Below, one piece after another: positions 44,157-55,459 of a stretch of DNA of 64,000 bases. Position 1 is the stretch's first letter. Every line of letters begins with the position of its first letter. The DNA is taken from contig NC_044985.1 in assembly GCF_008728515.1 (NCBI RefSeq), positions 83,863,392-83,927,391 of the forward strand. The letters run 5' to 3'. Below the pieces are notes generated by a model. That model saw only the letters and a program-made list of their open reading frames with translations, was not told where the DNA came from and did no database searches. Both the position numbers and the translations under genes were made by a program. The DNA comes from Papio anubis. Its lineage: Eukaryota > Chordata > Mammalia > Primates > Cercopithecidae.

Positions 44157-46490
44157 CTTTGAAGTCTCAGGGTCCTTAGTTTCCACATGGCAGATGGGAA
44201 AGAGACATCATGTGGGAGGCTTTCCATGGAGGCGGCCTGAAAGGGGAGTACAACACTTTCACCTACATTCCACTGGCCAGAATTCAGTCCCTGGCTTCAC
44301 CTAACAATTTGGGAAGCTAGGAAATGTGAATTTATTGTGCGCTGAAGAGGAAAGGGAATAATTAGCCATATTCTGCAAGGTGTACCCTGCAATTATCCGT
44401 TTCTTTCTTCCTTCCTATTTTTAATCAGAATAGGCTAGATTGCACTGCAGAAACAAACAACCATCAAATATCAGTTGCTTAGAACAACAAAGGTTTATTT
44501 CTTGATCATACTACATGTCCACTAATGCTCAGCAGGGATGGCACTGCTCATTGTTGTCATTCACTCCAGTCTGATGAAGCAGTCACCACCATGCACCTTG
44601 ATGTTGCAGCACTAGGAAGAAAAGAGAATGTGGTGACTGATGTCCCAACTCTTAACTTCTGACCCAAAGTGATACACATCACTTCCAGCCACCTTTCATT
44701 GGCTGAAGCAACTCGCAGGGCTATACTATAGTCAGGTGGGGAAATGTAATCTCATCATGTGCTTCGAAGGCAGCAGAGCTGGAATATTTGTGAGCACCCC
44801 TACTGGATTGCACACTAACAAACACAGAACACATATTTCATCCCCTCCCTAGGGGAGATAACCCAGATTCCATTCAGTCACTGCACACAAAGTCCAAGAT
44901 CCTAGATGGTAGGTGCCCTCCCCAATAAGTCTGAATATTGCCTAGTGATCTGGAGCCTAGCAATTAAAATTCCTCTCTGTCCCCACTACTTATTCAGATA
45001 TCAAAATCCTAATAGAGTCACAATTGATCATAGCCTAAAACAGGTTTCCAGGATCTGAGCTATATCCACGAATGTGAGCCCTGCTCTGAACGATCATGCC
45101 TAGAGAATCAGGAGCCTGGTACAATCTAGGGGTGGCAAGCCGGGAATATGGCATTTTGCAGAAATCAATACTGCAAGAAAAGAGTCAGCTTTATTGAAGA
45201 ATATGGCATTGTTTCTCCAGGCTTACAATTAAGCACTCCGAATAAAGAGTGTAGGTGACAATGTGGAGGAAAGCAGTATGCACAGATTAAAAATACCTAT
45301 ATGGAAATGCTAAAAAATATAAACGAACATCCTTTGTTCACCCCTCAGAAAACATCTGCTCTTATGGTTCTTGTTTTGTTCGCTTAAGAAAAGATCTTCA
45401 CGTTTCTATTTAGTTTAGAAAATAGTAAAATGCGATCCAATCTCTGGATTGTAATCACAGAGAATCATTTTGAACAATACAGTCAAACTAGCATTACACA
45501 GATCAAGATGTTAAACAATGTAATTTTTCAAATAAACTTTCACCATCTGGTGAAAACACCAACATATATCTTATTCATATTTTATTTCTTCAGACTTTTA
45601 CATCTCCATTTATGCCTAACTCAGAAAAATAATGCTTTGTTAGTTATATGATGTGCAAGAAGCTTTTAGATGTTTCAATAAGCATATTAAATCCTCTCTA
45701 ACAGAAGTTCTTCTTATTTCCAGAAGAAATTAATTTGAACAGCAAAAGGTTCAAGTTTCATTTGAAATACACTGTCTGTAAAACTCTTAAAACTCAGATT
45801 TTTTTTTTTTTTTTTTTTTTGGCTGGGCCCCTTAGCTAACTCTTGAAAGATATAATTGTTTTCTTCGAAGTTATTCTATACTTGTCTTTTCATGGGCTAG
45901 GCCTCCACTCCCAGTAGAGAATTACTTTTAGCCTAGTCTGTGGTACAGTGGTTACTCCTAGCCGCCTAGTCTCTGTTTGTTTTTTCATTGATTCACTGCT
46001 TTAACATCTTTGCTCTCAACACATACAGCATTTATTCTTATAGCTCCTACCTACAGTACTTAGTAAGAAGCAGCCTTCGATTATCAAGGCCGTATATGGT
46101 CTTCTTAAAACCCTTTCTTCCCTCTGGTCATATTCAGTTCTTGAAAGCATTTTCTTCTGTCAGACTTCACTAAGCAAGTTAGATTTGGAGTCATGGGAAG
46201 ATTATGAAGTGGTGTAAGAAAAGAATGAAGACTTGAGTTCAATGTTATTTCCAAAGCCCTTCCTAGGAAAAGTGTCATTTATTATTAATTTTGGAATTCT
46301 AATTATGGAGGAAACCTCTCAAAAACATAAATAAATTATTTAGCCAGAGGACCTAAGAAGTGCATCAAATTTCAAGTCAAATGGTTACAAGTTACTTATT
46401 ACACCTAAATTTAATAAGCAATAGGATGTTTGTTCTTTATGTGTGGTATGGCTTCCAGAAGCAAGCTTTCCTCTCTGTAGCACAGGCGGG
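44157..46490. other. Intergenic; one or two unnamed old repeats, T22 run
   Basis: About 44440-44830 ('tcagttgcttagaacaacaaaggtttatt', 'gatacacatcacttccagcc') looks like an old interspersed repeat, and 44250-44350 holds a related 'ccactggccagaattcag' block. The family is not named. A pure T22 tract occupies 45799-45820. No exon or promoter was seen. Confidence 0.4.
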
Positions 46491-46494
46491 GTTC

Positions 46495-46960
46495 AACGGT
46501 CTAGGTTCAAATTCTTCCTTTACCACTTACTAGCTAAAAACTTAAGCAACTTATTTCACCTGTCTGTGCCTCAGTTTCTTTCTTTCTTTTCTTTTAAAGG
46601 CTCTGGCTCTGTTGCCCACACCACAGCGCAGGAGTGTGATCCTGGCTCAGTGCAACCTCAGCCTCCTGAGTAGCTGGGACTACAGGCGTGCACCACCATG
46701 CCCGGCCAATTATTATTATTTGTTTGTTTGTTTTGGTAGAGATGGGGTTTCACTATGGTCCCAGGCTGGTCTTGAACTCCATGGCTCAAGAGATTCGCCC
46801 AGCTCGGCCTTCGAAAGTGCTGGGATTACAGGTGTGAGCCACTGGGCCCAGCCCTCAGTTTCTTTATCTGTAAAACAGGACAAAAATAACCCGAAGGGGT
46901 TCTTTGAAGGATTAAATGAGCTAGTACTTATAAAGCACTTGCTAATGTTTGTTAAATAAA
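46495..46960 (+). mobile_element. MIR SINE split by an Alu
   Basis: Left part: 'ggttcaaattcttcctttaccacttactagct' to 'gcctcagtttctttc'. Right part after the Alu: 'cctcagtttctttatctgtaaaacagg' to 'agcacttgctaatgtttgtta'. Together they give one nearly complete MIR. Confidence 0.88.
46582..46852 (-). mobile_element. Alu inserted in MIR, minus strand
   Basis: 'ggctctggctctgttgccca' to 'gccactgggcccagc', with the right and left monomers and a TTTG-rich middle. CCTCAGTTTCTTT at 46569-46581 and 46853-46865 is a perfect 13-base target-site duplication that belongs to the host MIR. Its T-tail has mutated to 'ctttcttttctttt'. Confidence 0.92.
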
Positions 46961-47880
46961 TTATATAATCCACACACCAATCGAAGGTGACAATAAGGTA
47001 GCAAGAACCACCACTCCAAGTCACACAAGAAAAGTTCCTTTCCTTTTAGCTCCTCTCTTTATTTCAGCAGTGCGTTGTCAACAGGGCCACATTATGTTAG
47101 CAGATTTGAACTTTATCCGAAAGGTGTTTGTATTTTATTTCAAAGTATGAATTCCTGAACATCGGATAATGTACAATTCTGCAGTGCACTCAGAGGTCCA
47201 TTAGAGTGTGGAGCTCGAGAGGCATAATCGACTCTGGTCTGATATTTGTAAGGAGCTTGACAGCCAAGGAGCCGCTCAGAAACCTTTATTGGTATTGCCA
47301 AAAAAAAAAAAAAAAAGGAAGCTAAGAAGTCACCCTTCTAAACAAACAAACAAACTGAATTGGAGAGCTGCCTGCATTTCACTCTACTGCCTCTGGAAAA
47401 GGAGTGTTATCTAAAGTGCTTCCATCATGAATAATGATTGAGAAACTGCTTTTACTCTCCCGACTACTGTACTCCCAGGCAGAAACCCAAGGCTGAAGCC
47501 CACGGTGCCCATGTGTAACTTGGTTATTACACACACGTTTGGAGCCCAGTGTGCAGACCCGCAGCGCAGAGGAGGAAGCGGAACACCCCGGGTTGGCCGG
47601 GTTTCCAAGGGCCGACCCGAGCCCCAGCACTTTTTCCGCGCCTGATTTTTCAGGTCATTTTCGAATGGGCTATCTTTGTTTACATTTTGAGCTTGGATCC
47701 TCTCCAGAAACCATTACTACCTTCTAAATGGTGAAACATCTCGTATTTGCAGACAGTGCTGGGGGAGCAAAGTTCATTTTCTCGGGTAGGAGATGATTCT
47801 CCTGCAACACGTGCGGATTGTCACAAAATCTTTCAATAACGGGGAGTTTCGGTGAAGTGGAGATTTGGGGAAAGGCGAGG
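46961..47880. other. Upstream flank of the CpG island
   Basis: Mostly unassigned. A17 run near 47300 and (AAAC)n near 47340. CpG density begins to rise from about 47540. An E-box CACGTG lies at 47809-47814. No repeat occupies 47400-47880. Confidence 0.45.
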
Positions 47881-48143
47881 AGGTCGTTCTGGAGCACGCA
47901 AGCAAAGTGCGGAAGCTGTACGGGGATTCTTCTAGAAAGTGGGGTGGGAAAGGAGCTAGGGAGGGCGTGTGGAGGGACGGGATCTGTGTCAGAACGTGCG
48001 TGTGAGCGGATACAAAACCCGAGAGAGGCGTGAGCAGCGCTGTGTGTGCGAGCGGGAGCGAGGGGCGCCGGCTAGGGTGTGTGCGCCTGGTGAGTGACAC
48101 CGAGGGGAGGGCGGGCGAGCCGCCGGGCGGGGGCAGCCTGCAA

Positions 48144-48151
48144 GGGGCGGG
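48144..48151 (+). promoter_or_regulatory. GC box (Sp/KLF site)
   Basis: GGGGCGGG within the CpG island about 260 bases upstream of the putative exon 1 donor. Confidence 0.55.
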
Positions 48152-48179
48152 AGTGTCCCTGCGTGGGGCGGCCGAGCCG

Positions 48180-48410
48180 GAGTTGTGTCAGTGAAGGAAT
48201 CCAGTCCGGGGGCCGAGCTGGCTGCGCCCTCCGCTGCGAGCGCCGGCAGCGCGGGGCGAGCTCCGGACGGCGCGCGGCCCAGGCAGCGGCTCCCGCTCGG
48301 CCCGCCCTCCGAGCCGCAGGGGCCGCCACCGCCGCGGCGCCTCCCCTGGCGACCGCGCCCCGGGGCCCCTGCCCGGGCCCGGGACGGAGCGGCCGGCGCT
48401 CGGCACAGAG
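48180..48410 (+). other. Putative first exon (5' UTR), gene unidentified
   Basis: CACAGAG|GTAAGC at 48410/48411 is a strong match to the splice donor consensus, in the core of the CpG island. The start of the exon is not determined and 48180 is only a guess. No ATG-initiated long frame with a recognisable domain runs into the donor, so the exon is most likely untranslated. I did not recognise the gene. Confidence 0.55.
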
Positions 48411-49299
48411 GTAAGCCTGGGACCCCCGGCCGCCGTCGCCCGGGACCCCCTCCACGCCGGGCCGGCTGGTGATGCACGGCGCGGGCGGACGCGGCGGGGC
48501 CTGCGCGGCCGGGACGGAGACTCGGCCGGGCCGAGCGTTCTGCAGCCCGGGCCGCCCAGCCTCCGCCGCCTCCCGGGGCGCTGGGTGTGGCCCGCGCTCG
48601 GCGCCGACGCGGGCTGGTGGCGCGGACCGGACGCGAAGGTCGCCGTCCTTCCTTTCTCCGGCCGGCGCGGGCGAGCGGGAGGAGGCGCCGGCTGGGACGC
48701 ACAGTGGCGCTCCCCGGGCGAGCGTGTGGCCGCCGCGCTCCGACGTGGACCCGCCCGCCCCGGATCTGAATCGCCCGCGGCCGCGGTCCCTCGCCTGCCC
48801 TCCTCCCGCTCGGGCGCCCCCGTCCCCTCCCAAGCCGGAGGGAGACCCACCGCCCCCTAAGACGCTCTCTGGCCCGGAGCCGCAAAGCCCACGTCAGCTG
48901 GGACCACCCAGCCCTCGGATCCCAGCCGGGTGCGGGGGCCGCGGCCCCAGGGAACCCCGCGCCCCTGGCACCCAGCGGGAGCTGGATGCGTCGGCGTCCG
49001 CGCTGCGCGGGGGCGGGCGGGGGTGGCGAGAGCAGACGCCTAGCGCCCTGGCCGCGGGATGAAGCGGTCGCGCCGCCGCATCTGGGCGGGGGGACCCCGG
49101 AGTCCGCGGGCAGCCGACCGGAGCGGGAGATGGGGGTGTCGTGGGAGGCGTTCCCGCTGGACTCCGGCGCACTCGGAATATCACGCTGCCGCACACGCGG
49201 GGCTGAAGGGCCGAGTCTTCACCTGCGCGGGGATGCGGCGGAAGCGTCGCGTCTTTGCGAGTGGAGGTTTCGCGTTCCCGCGGGGTTGGTGTGTTTGTG

Positions 49300-50395
49300 A
49301 ACTTCACGAGCTTCTCATCCCCCCTCAATCCTGGTTTTAGCAGATGTCAGGGTTTTGGAGACCTGACACTTGCGTGAAAGATTCTTTCTGTACGTTTTCT
49401 TTTGACTGTATTACAGGGTTTGTAGCTTGAGAACTAGTGAAAACCCTTGAACTTCAAACACAGTCTCTTTGCTTATTTTTTAAATTTGAATATTAAAATA
49501 TGTACCAGCTCCCTCACAAGCCGACAGACTTTAAGACAAACAACTCTGAAATTTTAGAACCTGTTTAGAGAAAGTGGTTTTATATCAGTACTTGAAAGAG
49601 TAAGGTCGTGTAACGTTTTTAACATCGTTTTAGTTTGTCTTAAAGGAAGGATTCATCACCGCTTTGATTGGTACTGTTTTCCAGAGTTTAAGCAGATGTA
49701 TGTAATATGGCAGGGAAAAGGACAGGAAGTCAGAAATCTCTTCATTCTGAATAAAGAAAAAAGACTTCAAGTAATATAACCAACTATTTTGAAAGATACC
49801 CTGAAAATAGAGTAGCCGTCTGGATAAAGTATTTGATAGGCCTTATGAAATTGTGTTGCTTAACCAGAAAGCAATGTGTTGTTAGGGCAGTTTTATCTAG
49901 TAACTGTCGTGTTTAAAAATATCTGTGTATGATATTCTTTGTTGAATTTTAACTGGGGAAAAATCAACTTTGGGAATGGTTTTCTATTTGGACAAGGCAA
50001 ATACTGCCGTTTCTAATTAGAGTTTTGGAATAAGCTCAAGCTGTGTTAAAACCTATTGTATGGAGCAGCAGAACAGAAAACGTGTCAAATTCTGTATCTG
50101 TGTGGCAGAAAACATGTCAAATTCTGTATCTGTGTGGCTTTAAATACACACAGACACACAAACTAGAGACTAGCCCCAAAAGATAATTTGCATAAAAATA
50201 CAATCACTTGAATGCAGAGAATAGCTAAAGACGTTAGTAAAAACTGAACATCTGGGAAAAGACTGTATTAATTGGCAATTTTCTTTCTTTAATCCCTGAA
50301 AATATTAAATGATTTTCTAAGAATTAACTTAGTTTAATGTGCTCATTTAGACAGGCAAAATGATCAAGACTCCTTTTGTATTCATTTTGTTTTAG
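49300..50395. other. Putative intron 1, unassigned; 32-base tandem duplication
   Basis: AT-rich and repeat-poor just after the CpG island. A 32-base unit is duplicated at 50075-50138 (separate entry). Confidence 0.4.
50075..50138 (+). repeat. Tandem duplication, 2 x 32 bases
   Basis: AGAAAACGTGTCAAATTCTG plus 12 further bases is repeated immediately with a single CG-to-CA change. Near-identity implies a recent event. Confidence 0.93.
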
Positions 50396-50597
50396 GGAGC
50401 CCCCTAATGAAAGTCTTCAGTAAATAGTTTCTCCGCATGCACTGATTTTCACGAGGCCATTGTGGAGAGAGGTATCTGTGGGCTTGTGAAGCTGCTCTGC
50501 CACACCAGTAAGGATCAGGGAAAGAAAATACTTAGGCCACACCGTTGCAGTCTTTGATTGCATGCCAATCTGAAGCATTTTATGGACCCGTTATATG
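50396..50597 (+). other. Candidate second exon, possible start-codon exon
   Basis: A pyrimidine-rich acceptor (TTCATTTTGTTTTAG, AG at 50394-50395) and three possible donors: GTATCT at 50472, GTAAGG at 50508 and GTAAGC at 50598. With the last donor the exon is 202 bases and ends ATG GAC CCG TTA TAT G, reading M-D-P-L-Y from 50582. Three short upstream ORFs (ATGs at 50407, 50438, 50562) close before it. The Kozak context is weak (T at -3, G at +4). I do not recognise the N-terminus. Seen: the splice-like signals. Inferred: exon status. Confidence 0.35.
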
Positions 50598-50599
50598 GT

Positions 50600-51764
50600 A
50601 AGCTTTTACATCAGAAGTTAAGGTTTAGAAATATCTCACTTTGGGTCCTAATTTTTGTCAGCTTCTCAGTCTGCTGAATTGTGCTATCATTCACAGTGAA
50701 TATTTGTGAATGGTTGTGTGTTGAAAGAGCATAGGTGGTCTTCATTCTATTACTTTATACCGTTTTAATCAGCGTTTTGTGAGGTGAGCCAGGACAAGAA
50801 CTTCTGGTTACAGTTTGGATAGGATGGAAAAAGTTGAGGTTGCTCTTCATAAGATCTAAGCTGCTACCTACCACCTGTCCCACTGTATGACAAGAGTGGA
50901 GTATGTTTTCTGTGCACTTGACAGGTGCTGCTTCGTCACTGCTTCATAGTACTTCTTTCCTAGCCATCTTCTGTAGCACTTTTACTGTCATTTGACTGTG
51001 ATAATTAATCATATGTTTGTTATAATTTCTGTGCACAGAAGAGTAGATTTTACAAGCATGACAGGACATGAGAGTAGATGTCTCATATGGACAGATTTAA
51101 GTGATTGGGTCTGTTTATTGATCTCTGAATGGTTGTGCAACATTCAGCTAATCCATTTCATCACTGTTTTGCCTTAAAGTGTAATCACACAATTAAAATA
51201 AGATTTTCATGTTACAAACAGTTAAAAACCCAGTAAACATAATTATAGAAGAAAAACAAACCTTTCTTTTTTCTTCCCTTTTTTGAAGTAGTCTTGCTAT
51301 GAAGGTGTTATTTCTTTGACACATCAAAATGGCTAATTTGGAGTTGTGATGCTTGTTATGTAAATAGGCCATATGTTGAATTTCTGCAGAAGCTTATTCC
51401 TTCAGTGTTGTGGTAATGGGTAGGATCCCCTAAGTAGCATAGCTGAGAAAAATAGTTTTATGAAGATATATTTCTCTCTACGACTTATATAATTTTTTAT
51501 TATTTTTGTTTAATAGCTAGTGTTTTTATTTTCTAATACAAAATTTTTAAATGTGATGTTATCCTTCCTTACATCATACAAATCTTTGTCTCTAGTACTG
51601 ATCCAAACTCCATTCCTATTTATCTGCTTGCTTAATTAATAGACTTTTTATGGTGGATGTCCTGCTGTCAAGCTAAAGACTACATGCTTGATAACAAACT
51701 TTTTGTATTCTCTCTAAACTTGTTCCTTTTATGATGAAAAGACTTTCCCTTCTTGATCTGTTTA
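50600..51764. other. Putative intron, unassigned
   Basis: AT-rich, no family recognised. Confidence 0.4.
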
Positions 51765-52645
51765 GCATTCTCTTCATCACCCAGACTGGAGATGTAGGAA
51801 CCATTGCTGACTTCTCTCTCTTACTGCCTCTGTGAAACTGTGTGTCAGGTCCTGTTAACTCTTCCTTTTTGATGGCTTCTCTGAGCCACCCCTGGACAGC
51901 ATTGTTAGGGGACATCTCATTCCCAGGAGATGCATGCTGTACAAGCCAAGCCCATGAGCTTTTCATTCTTCACTCTCCCGGATCGGATAGGAGGCCGTCA
52001 GCCATCACTGTTTCTAGGATGATTATAGTCTACACCTTGGTCTCTCTGTAATTGAGTTTTCCGCATTCTACGCACTTCCACCATATCAACCTTCCTAAAA
52101 CTCTTCCCTCCGAACTCTTCTCCAAGGATTGTTTCATGGGAACAATACTTTAGCATTGTTCAGTATTGCACCATAGTGCAAATACTTTCCATGACCTCCC
52201 CCATTGCTCATCCTCTCAACTTGGTTTCAGTGTACCTCACAGTCTTGCCCCAAATTAACTTACCAAATTATTTTCTACTTCTTTCCAACATGAACCTTCT
52301 GTTTCTACTAGTTGGATCTCACTGCCCTTCTAAGATGACATGCTCATTTTCATGTGTCCTTTTTTTGTTCATGCCCTGCCTTTTAGAATGTCTCTTTTCT
52401 TTTTTACTCTGACCTAACCACATTCTTCAAGTCAGCCTGCCCTGGTCATGTTACTCGCATTGGTTCTTTCTGCCCTTTTGTTTGCATAGTTCCTGTAGAC
52501 CATCGGATCCTTTTTTACGCTGTTTCATGCTTCATTCTTGCTTTCTCAACTAGATAGCAAGTTCCTTCAGGGCATTGATATGCCTTTTATTCTGTCTACA
52601 GGCCCTGGCCATAGGAAGCACTTGATAAATACACCCATAAAATGA
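51765..52645 (+). mobile_element. L2 LINE, long 3' portion
   Basis: L2 text: 'accattgctgacttctctctct', 'tcaggtcctgttaactctt', 'ccaccatatcaaccttcctaaaactc', 'actagatagcaagttccttcagggca', 'ggccctggccataggaagcacttgataaata'. It is interrupted by a 71-base foreign insert at 51893-51963. No intact frame. Confidence 0.78.
51893..51963 (+). repeat. Dispersed duplicate, insert copy (partner 56608-56677)
   Basis: GGACAGCATTGTTAGGGGAC and the following 50 bases differ from 56608-56677 at only three positions (~96% identity). It lies within L2 text. Its first 11 bases equal the terminal inverted repeat of the MER3 that ends beside the partner copy, so the partner is the probable source. Confidence 0.9.
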
Positions 52646-52694
52646 ATAAATGTAAGAGTGATTTTTTTTAAATGATGGGCTTTGATATTGACTC

Positions 52695-52775
52695 TGTACT
52701 GTTCACCATTGGGTCCTCAGAGCCTAACTCACAGCCTGACACATAGTCATGACCTCAGTAAATATTTGTTAACTT
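52695..52775 (+). mobile_element. Second L2 3' end
   Basis: 'gggtcctcagagcctaactcacagcctgacacatag' then 'cctcagtaaatatttgttaa' is the L2 3' terminus again, just downstream of another L2 end. Confidence 0.65.
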
Positions 52776-54104
52776 AGAAATTCATGTTGACATTGGATAA
52801 AAGGGACAGGCATTTGAAGGAGGCGTCTGTCAAGGGTTTTTTTCCCCATTTTTCTTCAGTGGTTCTAATCAGCTTCTCCATTCATCAGCTGTGAGAATTC
52901 TGAGGACTCGGCATTTCCCAGAGTTGGGATAATGATGGAGTCTGGCAGTTGTGAGTTGGAATTAAGAAGCCTGTAGTTATTTTAAGGTGGAGTGATGGGC
53001 CCCAGTACTGAGCAAAAAAAGCATTCAGGCTTTATGCCAGTATTTTATACGTCAAACAATTAGGCTAAAGTTATCAGTTATATAAAAGTTCAGCTAATTG
53101 GCTCTAAAATTTCAGACTGTATTTATTGCAGGCTGCTCAAGTTTTTCATTTAAAAGCATCCTTGTAGATTAAAAAAAATACATCTGGGCACCCATCTGAG
53201 GGTGAAAGGTGATGTAGGGAAGAGTCTACCACATCCCATTGTATTCAGGACCAAATTTAATTCTTCAGTGAGAATTTTGTACAAGTCACTGTTTCTGCTG
53301 GGAAGGAGTATATAGCCTAGAAGGAAAAATAACAGACGTATCCCAGAAACAAAGGTCTAACAGAGCACAGAAGGGAAAAAAATCTTCTTCTGTTGGTGAG
53401 TGGAGGGGGTCTTCTTAGAATGACAGTTGTTTGAGGTGATTACTGAAAAGATCTGGATAAGATTTCAGTGTTACTGGGAATATAAGGGTGAGGGAAGGGT
53501 GTTGTGAGTGAATTCCAGGGCCAATGTGTTGGCTTTACATCAGCGCTCTTATAGTACTCCTGCTTCTGAGTTGAACGCAGCTAGGAGTCTTCTGAGCATT
53601 GGTGGGCTACAGTGTTCAATAATGGAACCTAAAGGATATGTAGATACCTGCAATAATTACGTGTGGTGCCAAGTGCTGAACTATGACACAAAGCGAAAAA
53701 TAAATCTTGGAAGCAATATAACCAGTGTGTTCCTGGATAGCATCCAGCTCACTTAGAATGCTCAAAAAGGCCTCCTGCATTATGGAAATGCCACTGAAGG
53801 TTGACACTTTCACAGTAATGTAAATAATGAGAGGTCCACCCTGGATTGTGTTCCCAAGCAGCCAGCCATCTGTGGGACACTGTGCAGTGCACCTAGCCGA
53901 GCTGAGTAAAGGTGTAAACACAGTGTTATGTAGAACCCCCATTCTGATTTTGTGGAACTACTCCCATGGTCTGTAAAGCTAGGGCCAGTGGGAATGTTTG
54001 AGGAATACAGATTTTGGGTCAATATATGGGAAGTTGCACCATTATGGATTGTGCCATTTCAGGAGGTGATAGGCCCCCATCACTAAACATGTATAAGCAT
54101 AGCC
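52776..54104. other. Putative intron, unassigned
   Basis: No interspersed repeat recognised in about 1.3 kb, which is notable in this repeat-rich window. Confidence 0.4.
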
Positions 54105-54290
54105 TATACCAGGCAATATCTTATTTGATTATATGCATTCTCTCCTTTATTCTCAAAACAGTGCTATGAAGTACATGCTCCTATTACTCCAGTTTTACTG
54201 AAGAGCAAAACTGAAGCCTAGAAAGGTTGAGTAGCTAGTAATTTGTAGAGCAGGTATAAAGCCCAGGCAGTTTGCGGGCAGAAACTGCAT
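54105..54290 (-). mobile_element. MIR SINE, minus strand
   Basis: 'aaaacagtgctatgaagtacatg', 'ccagttttactgaagagcaaaactgaagc' and 'gaaaggttgagtagctagtaat' give reverse MIR order. Confidence 0.78.
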
Positions 54291-54474
54291 ATGCACTGAG
54301 ATGAAGAAAGGATGCAAACATTAGGTGGCCTTACGGATTTTCAAGGTTCCTTCCTAACACTAGGATTGATTCTTTAATTCACCTTAGGGATCAAGATGCT
54401 AGCTATTGCAAAGTACTAATTCAATATCAGCTCCCAGTTCCTAAAGATTCAGAACAAAGTGAATAGTCATCATC

Positions 54475-54690
54475 ATCATAGTTATCACTTACTGATCATC
54501 TTATCATGTTATTTAAACCTCAAAGGAATCTTGGAAGGTAAGGATTATATATCCTTATTGGAAAGGGAAACTGAAGCTCAGGAAAGTTACATAACTTGAT
54601 TGAGTCTGCAGAGTTGATAAGTGGCAGATGAATCTGGTGTCTGAAACCCAGGCCCTGCTTTTTGTGATACCACCCTGTGAGGTAACACAT
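54475..54690 (-). mobile_element. MIR SINE, minus strand
   Basis: 'catcatcatagttatcacttactgatcatctt', 'gggaaactgaagctcaggaaagttacataactt' and 'gataagtggcagatgaatctgg' follow reverse MIR order. Nearly complete and parallel to the preceding MIR. Confidence 0.8.
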
Positions 54691-55455
54691 GGTGACACTG
54701 AAAATATTTACCTATCAGTCTGCACAGAAACCAACAAGTCAGAGAGGTACTAGCTGTCAACAACCCCTGTGGCTCTGCAGGTGATGAGTATCACCTGAGG
54801 TGATGTTTAGGAGTAGTTTGAAGGTGTGTGAAAGGCTGTGTAATCTACCAAGACCACAGGTCTGGAGCTCTAGTGACTTCTTCCCATGCTCAGCATTTAT
54901 TTGATTTTATACATGATAAGTAGTACTATTAAAGAAAGAGAAAGCCTTCACGGACAACTATATTACATTTATGTTTCTAATTAAGGAAAAATGGTTTTGC
55001 AGTGGTGATCTGTGTACCTTATAAATGGCAGGCTCTCTTCCCACTCCTTTTCTTCCTCTCCCTTATTCCAGTCTGAGACTAATCTCTCTTGCTTCCTCGG
55101 GGATCTTGCTTCACTATCTTTTCTTCAGGGTCTCAATTATCCTTTTCTTTCAGCCTACAAACATACGTAAGTCTTGTTCTTTATAAAAGCAGAAAATGAT
55201 GAATGCCTTTGGTCGCTTCTTTTTAGGTTTAAGTATGTTTCCTTATTCCTGGTCTTAGCAGGCAGCTTCTTCAAGTTCAGGTCCTCGTACACATCCTGCA
55301 CCTCGCCACCTTCCTTTCATCTTCAACCCCCTACACTCCTGTCCTCTCCTAATGACCACCTCTGTCTAGATAATGGACCACCATTATCTAAAATGTTGAT
55401 AGTCACAACATTCTTAAAATGTTGCCCACCTGTTTTCTGAGTTATCCGTTTCTCC
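54691..55455. other. Putative intron, unassigned
   Basis: C/T-rich from about 55030. The right part may already belong to the following L2. No exon was called. Confidence 0.4.
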
Positions 55456-55459
55456 TAAT

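Larger units (their letters stand above)
47880..49290 (+). promoter_or_regulatory. CpG island promoter
   Basis: About 1.4 kb of very high G+C with frequent CpG, sharply bounded by AT-rich sequence at ~49300 and free of interspersed repeats. A GC box (GGGGCGGG) lies at 48144-48151, other G-rich Sp-type sites are scattered, and no TATA box was seen. The plus-strand splice donor at 48411 supports transcription to the right. Such islands usually drive broadly expressed or developmental genes and can fire in both directions. Long frames on both strands here are products of GC-rich, stop-poor sequence. Confidence 0.88.

Noticed and set aside
45799..45820. T22 run as the tail of a minus-strand processed pseudogene
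   Set aside because: No recognisable transcript sequence lies beside it and no target-site duplication was found.
48185..48472. 95-codon plus-strand frame across the exon 1 donor
   Set aside because: It begins at GTG rather than ATG, runs through the splice donor, and has only low-complexity Pro/Arg/Ala content.
47989..49194. 401-codon minus-strand frame through the CpG island, with overlapping 253-, 220- and 197-codon frames
   Set aside because: The sequence is so GC-rich that stop codons are rare in all frames. The peptides are Arg/Pro/Ala/Gly-rich, share no domain, and overlap each other on both strands.
55141..55167. 13-base micro-exon between CTTTCAG and TACGTAAGT
   Set aside because: The motif pair is attractive, but a 13-base exon with no other support in C/T-rich DNA is most likely chance.
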